DNA of 46,154 nucleotides from Kofleriaceae bacterium (GTDB taxonomy: Bacteria > Myxococcota_A > Polyangia > Haliangiales > Haliangiaceae), in the NCBI GenBank assembly GCA_024762925.1, contig JANTGM010000043.1, positions 1-46,154 of the forward strand, in the 5' to 3' direction. Positions 45,404 through 46,154 of the stretch are shown here, piece after piece (the first letter of the stretch is position 1; every line of letters starts with the position of its first letter). Position numbers and translations under genes: made by a program. The notes under the pieces are model-generated. The model worked only from the letters and a program-made list of their open reading frames with translations. It was not told the origin of the DNA and did not search any database.

Positions 45404-45745
45404 CTAGCTTGCAAGTCGATCAATACGACGTTGGGAATCCAACCCCAATGCACTCACCACGGGGTTTGGAATACTGTCGAGTTTCACGCCAAACCCTTCG
45501 ACTTCGTGAGTGTCGCTTGCACCAACCCAACGCACCTCGCCACCTACGTGAAGTTTTACCCCGCCGGTTTGAATCAGTAGCCGAACACGTTGCCCTGGCT
45601 TGAATCCATGACCACCACCCTTTGGAGAGACAAAGACACCATCCATCGCGACATCTCGCAGGTCACAGGTGTGAAGAGTGCCACCCTCGTCCTCGAGGCA
45701 CACTGTCCAGCCAACCATCGATTCTCTCTTGTGTCGTCGCGCCAT
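45404..45745 (-). CDS. PilZ-domain protein
   Basis: 113 residues from ATG 45745, with GGAGGAG upstream; the frame opens at 45766. It is a stand-alone PilZ domain with the c-di-GMP motif RRHKR (RxxxR) and DVAMDGVFVS in place of the usual D/N-x-S-x-x-G. The serine is replaced by alanine, which weakens but does not abolish expected c-di-GMP binding. Likely a signalling adaptor for motility or surface functions. Confidence 0.88.
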   Translation of the reverse strand: MARRHKRESMVGWTVCLEDEGGTLHTCDLRDVAMDGVFVSPKGGGHGFKPGQRVRLLIQTGGVKLHVGGEVRWVGASDTHEVEGFGVKLDSIPNPVVSALGLDSQRRIDRLAS

Positions 45746-45766
45746 CCAATTTTCTCCTCCCTCCAT

Positions 45767-46154
45767 ATCGGCACTTCACTGCCAAGACTTGAGAGGTAAA
45801 TGATCGAGCGCCGAAACAGCTGAGGCCTTGCCAGCTAGCGTATCCCATAACTACTGACCGAGTGTGAGGGCCTGAGCTGCAAGCAGGTCCAGGAGTGAGG
45901 CCATAGTGGCTCTATGGCAAGGTTTCGCGACGCCGAGATGCGCCGCAGATCGGGACTCCGACGACCGAAGAGGCTGTGAGATACGCTCTAGAACCTCGCT
46001 GCGAACGAGACTCCAAAACGAGTTGTAGTTTGCACTCGTGCTCGGTCAATTGCCCCGGCAAACTCCCTCTTCCCGCCTCGCCAGCAAACGAGCTGACTTC
46101 GCGATCACGAATCAATGTCCATGGATCGCGCACTGGTGCGCGATTCATGAATAT
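45767..46154. repeat. Gene-free stretch with inverted repeat and copy of the terminal palindromic repeat
   Basis: Contains the inverted partner (45837-45872) of 42600-42635, the hairpin GCCATAG/CTATGGC (45900-45918), the short element GAGATACGCTCTAG (45978-45991), and from 46041 to the window end a copy of the 1-365 repeat in the same orientation (about 107 of 114 matches to 101-214). No convincing gene is present, although short frames encode the recurrent REVSSFAGEAGRGS peptide. Confidence 0.8.

Overview
The window looks like chromosomal DNA of a free-living Gram-negative bacterium of the Myxococcota/Bradymonadota type (formerly deltaproteobacteria). The main support is a MYXO-CTERM-like C-terminal anchor on the von Willebrand A protein at 19491-20810. 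Other support comes from many lipoproteins with a lipobox, MopE-type and Myxococcus-type cysteine-rich repeats, very large multihaem cytochromes, and a moderate GC content. This assignment is an inference from gene content, not from a marker phylogeny.

Region 1 (1-19244) is dominated by redox and cell-surface genes. A minus-strand cluster (393-4873) encodes a small haem-binding lipoprotein, a membrane-anchored ferredoxin/FAD pyridine-nucleotide oxidoreductase, and a fusion of a CRP-like domain, four [4Fe-4S] cluster sites and a diheme b-type membrane domain. Facing away from it across about 210 bp is a plus-strand operon (5084-10459): an SH3/beta-barrel protein, a cytochrome with 30 predicted haem sites, and a second beta-barrel. 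Further on, in minus orientation, are a cysteine-rich lipoprotein and an outer-surface cytochrome with 33 predicted haem sites built from five tandem 167-168-residue units. Together they suggest an electron path from NAD(P)H or quinol through the inner membrane to a barrel/cytochrome conduit and the cell surface. Next come a small basic protein, a CotH-like lipoprotein with calcium-type repeats and a C-type lectin domain, a DsbA-like lipoprotein, and a small exported protein.

Region 2 (19245-26700) holds three large secreted or surface proteins, each followed by a hairpin that is probably a terminator: a VWA/MopE/MYXO-CTERM protein, a 929-residue cysteine-rich lipoprotein, and an 808-residue lipoprotein ending in a P-domain. 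Region 3 (26700-27680) is a graveyard: a three-repeat CRISPR remnant without cas genes, an inverted orphan repeat, and a frameshifted IS3-family transposase fragment.

Region 4 (27673-46154) is mostly housekeeping. It holds a cytochrome c/FTR1 permease fusion, a YceI protein, a PP2C phosphatase, cinA-thpR-recA, a GNAT acetyltransferase, an HDOD protein and cutA. These are followed by a monomeric isocitrate dehydrogenase next to an FNR-type reductase, a MepA-like endopeptidase with LysM, a nitronate monooxygenase-like protein, a lipoprotein, sohB, bolA-nfuA, and a PilZ protein. A dispersed palindromic repeat family occurs at both ends of the window, with a diverged relative near 42.5 kb.
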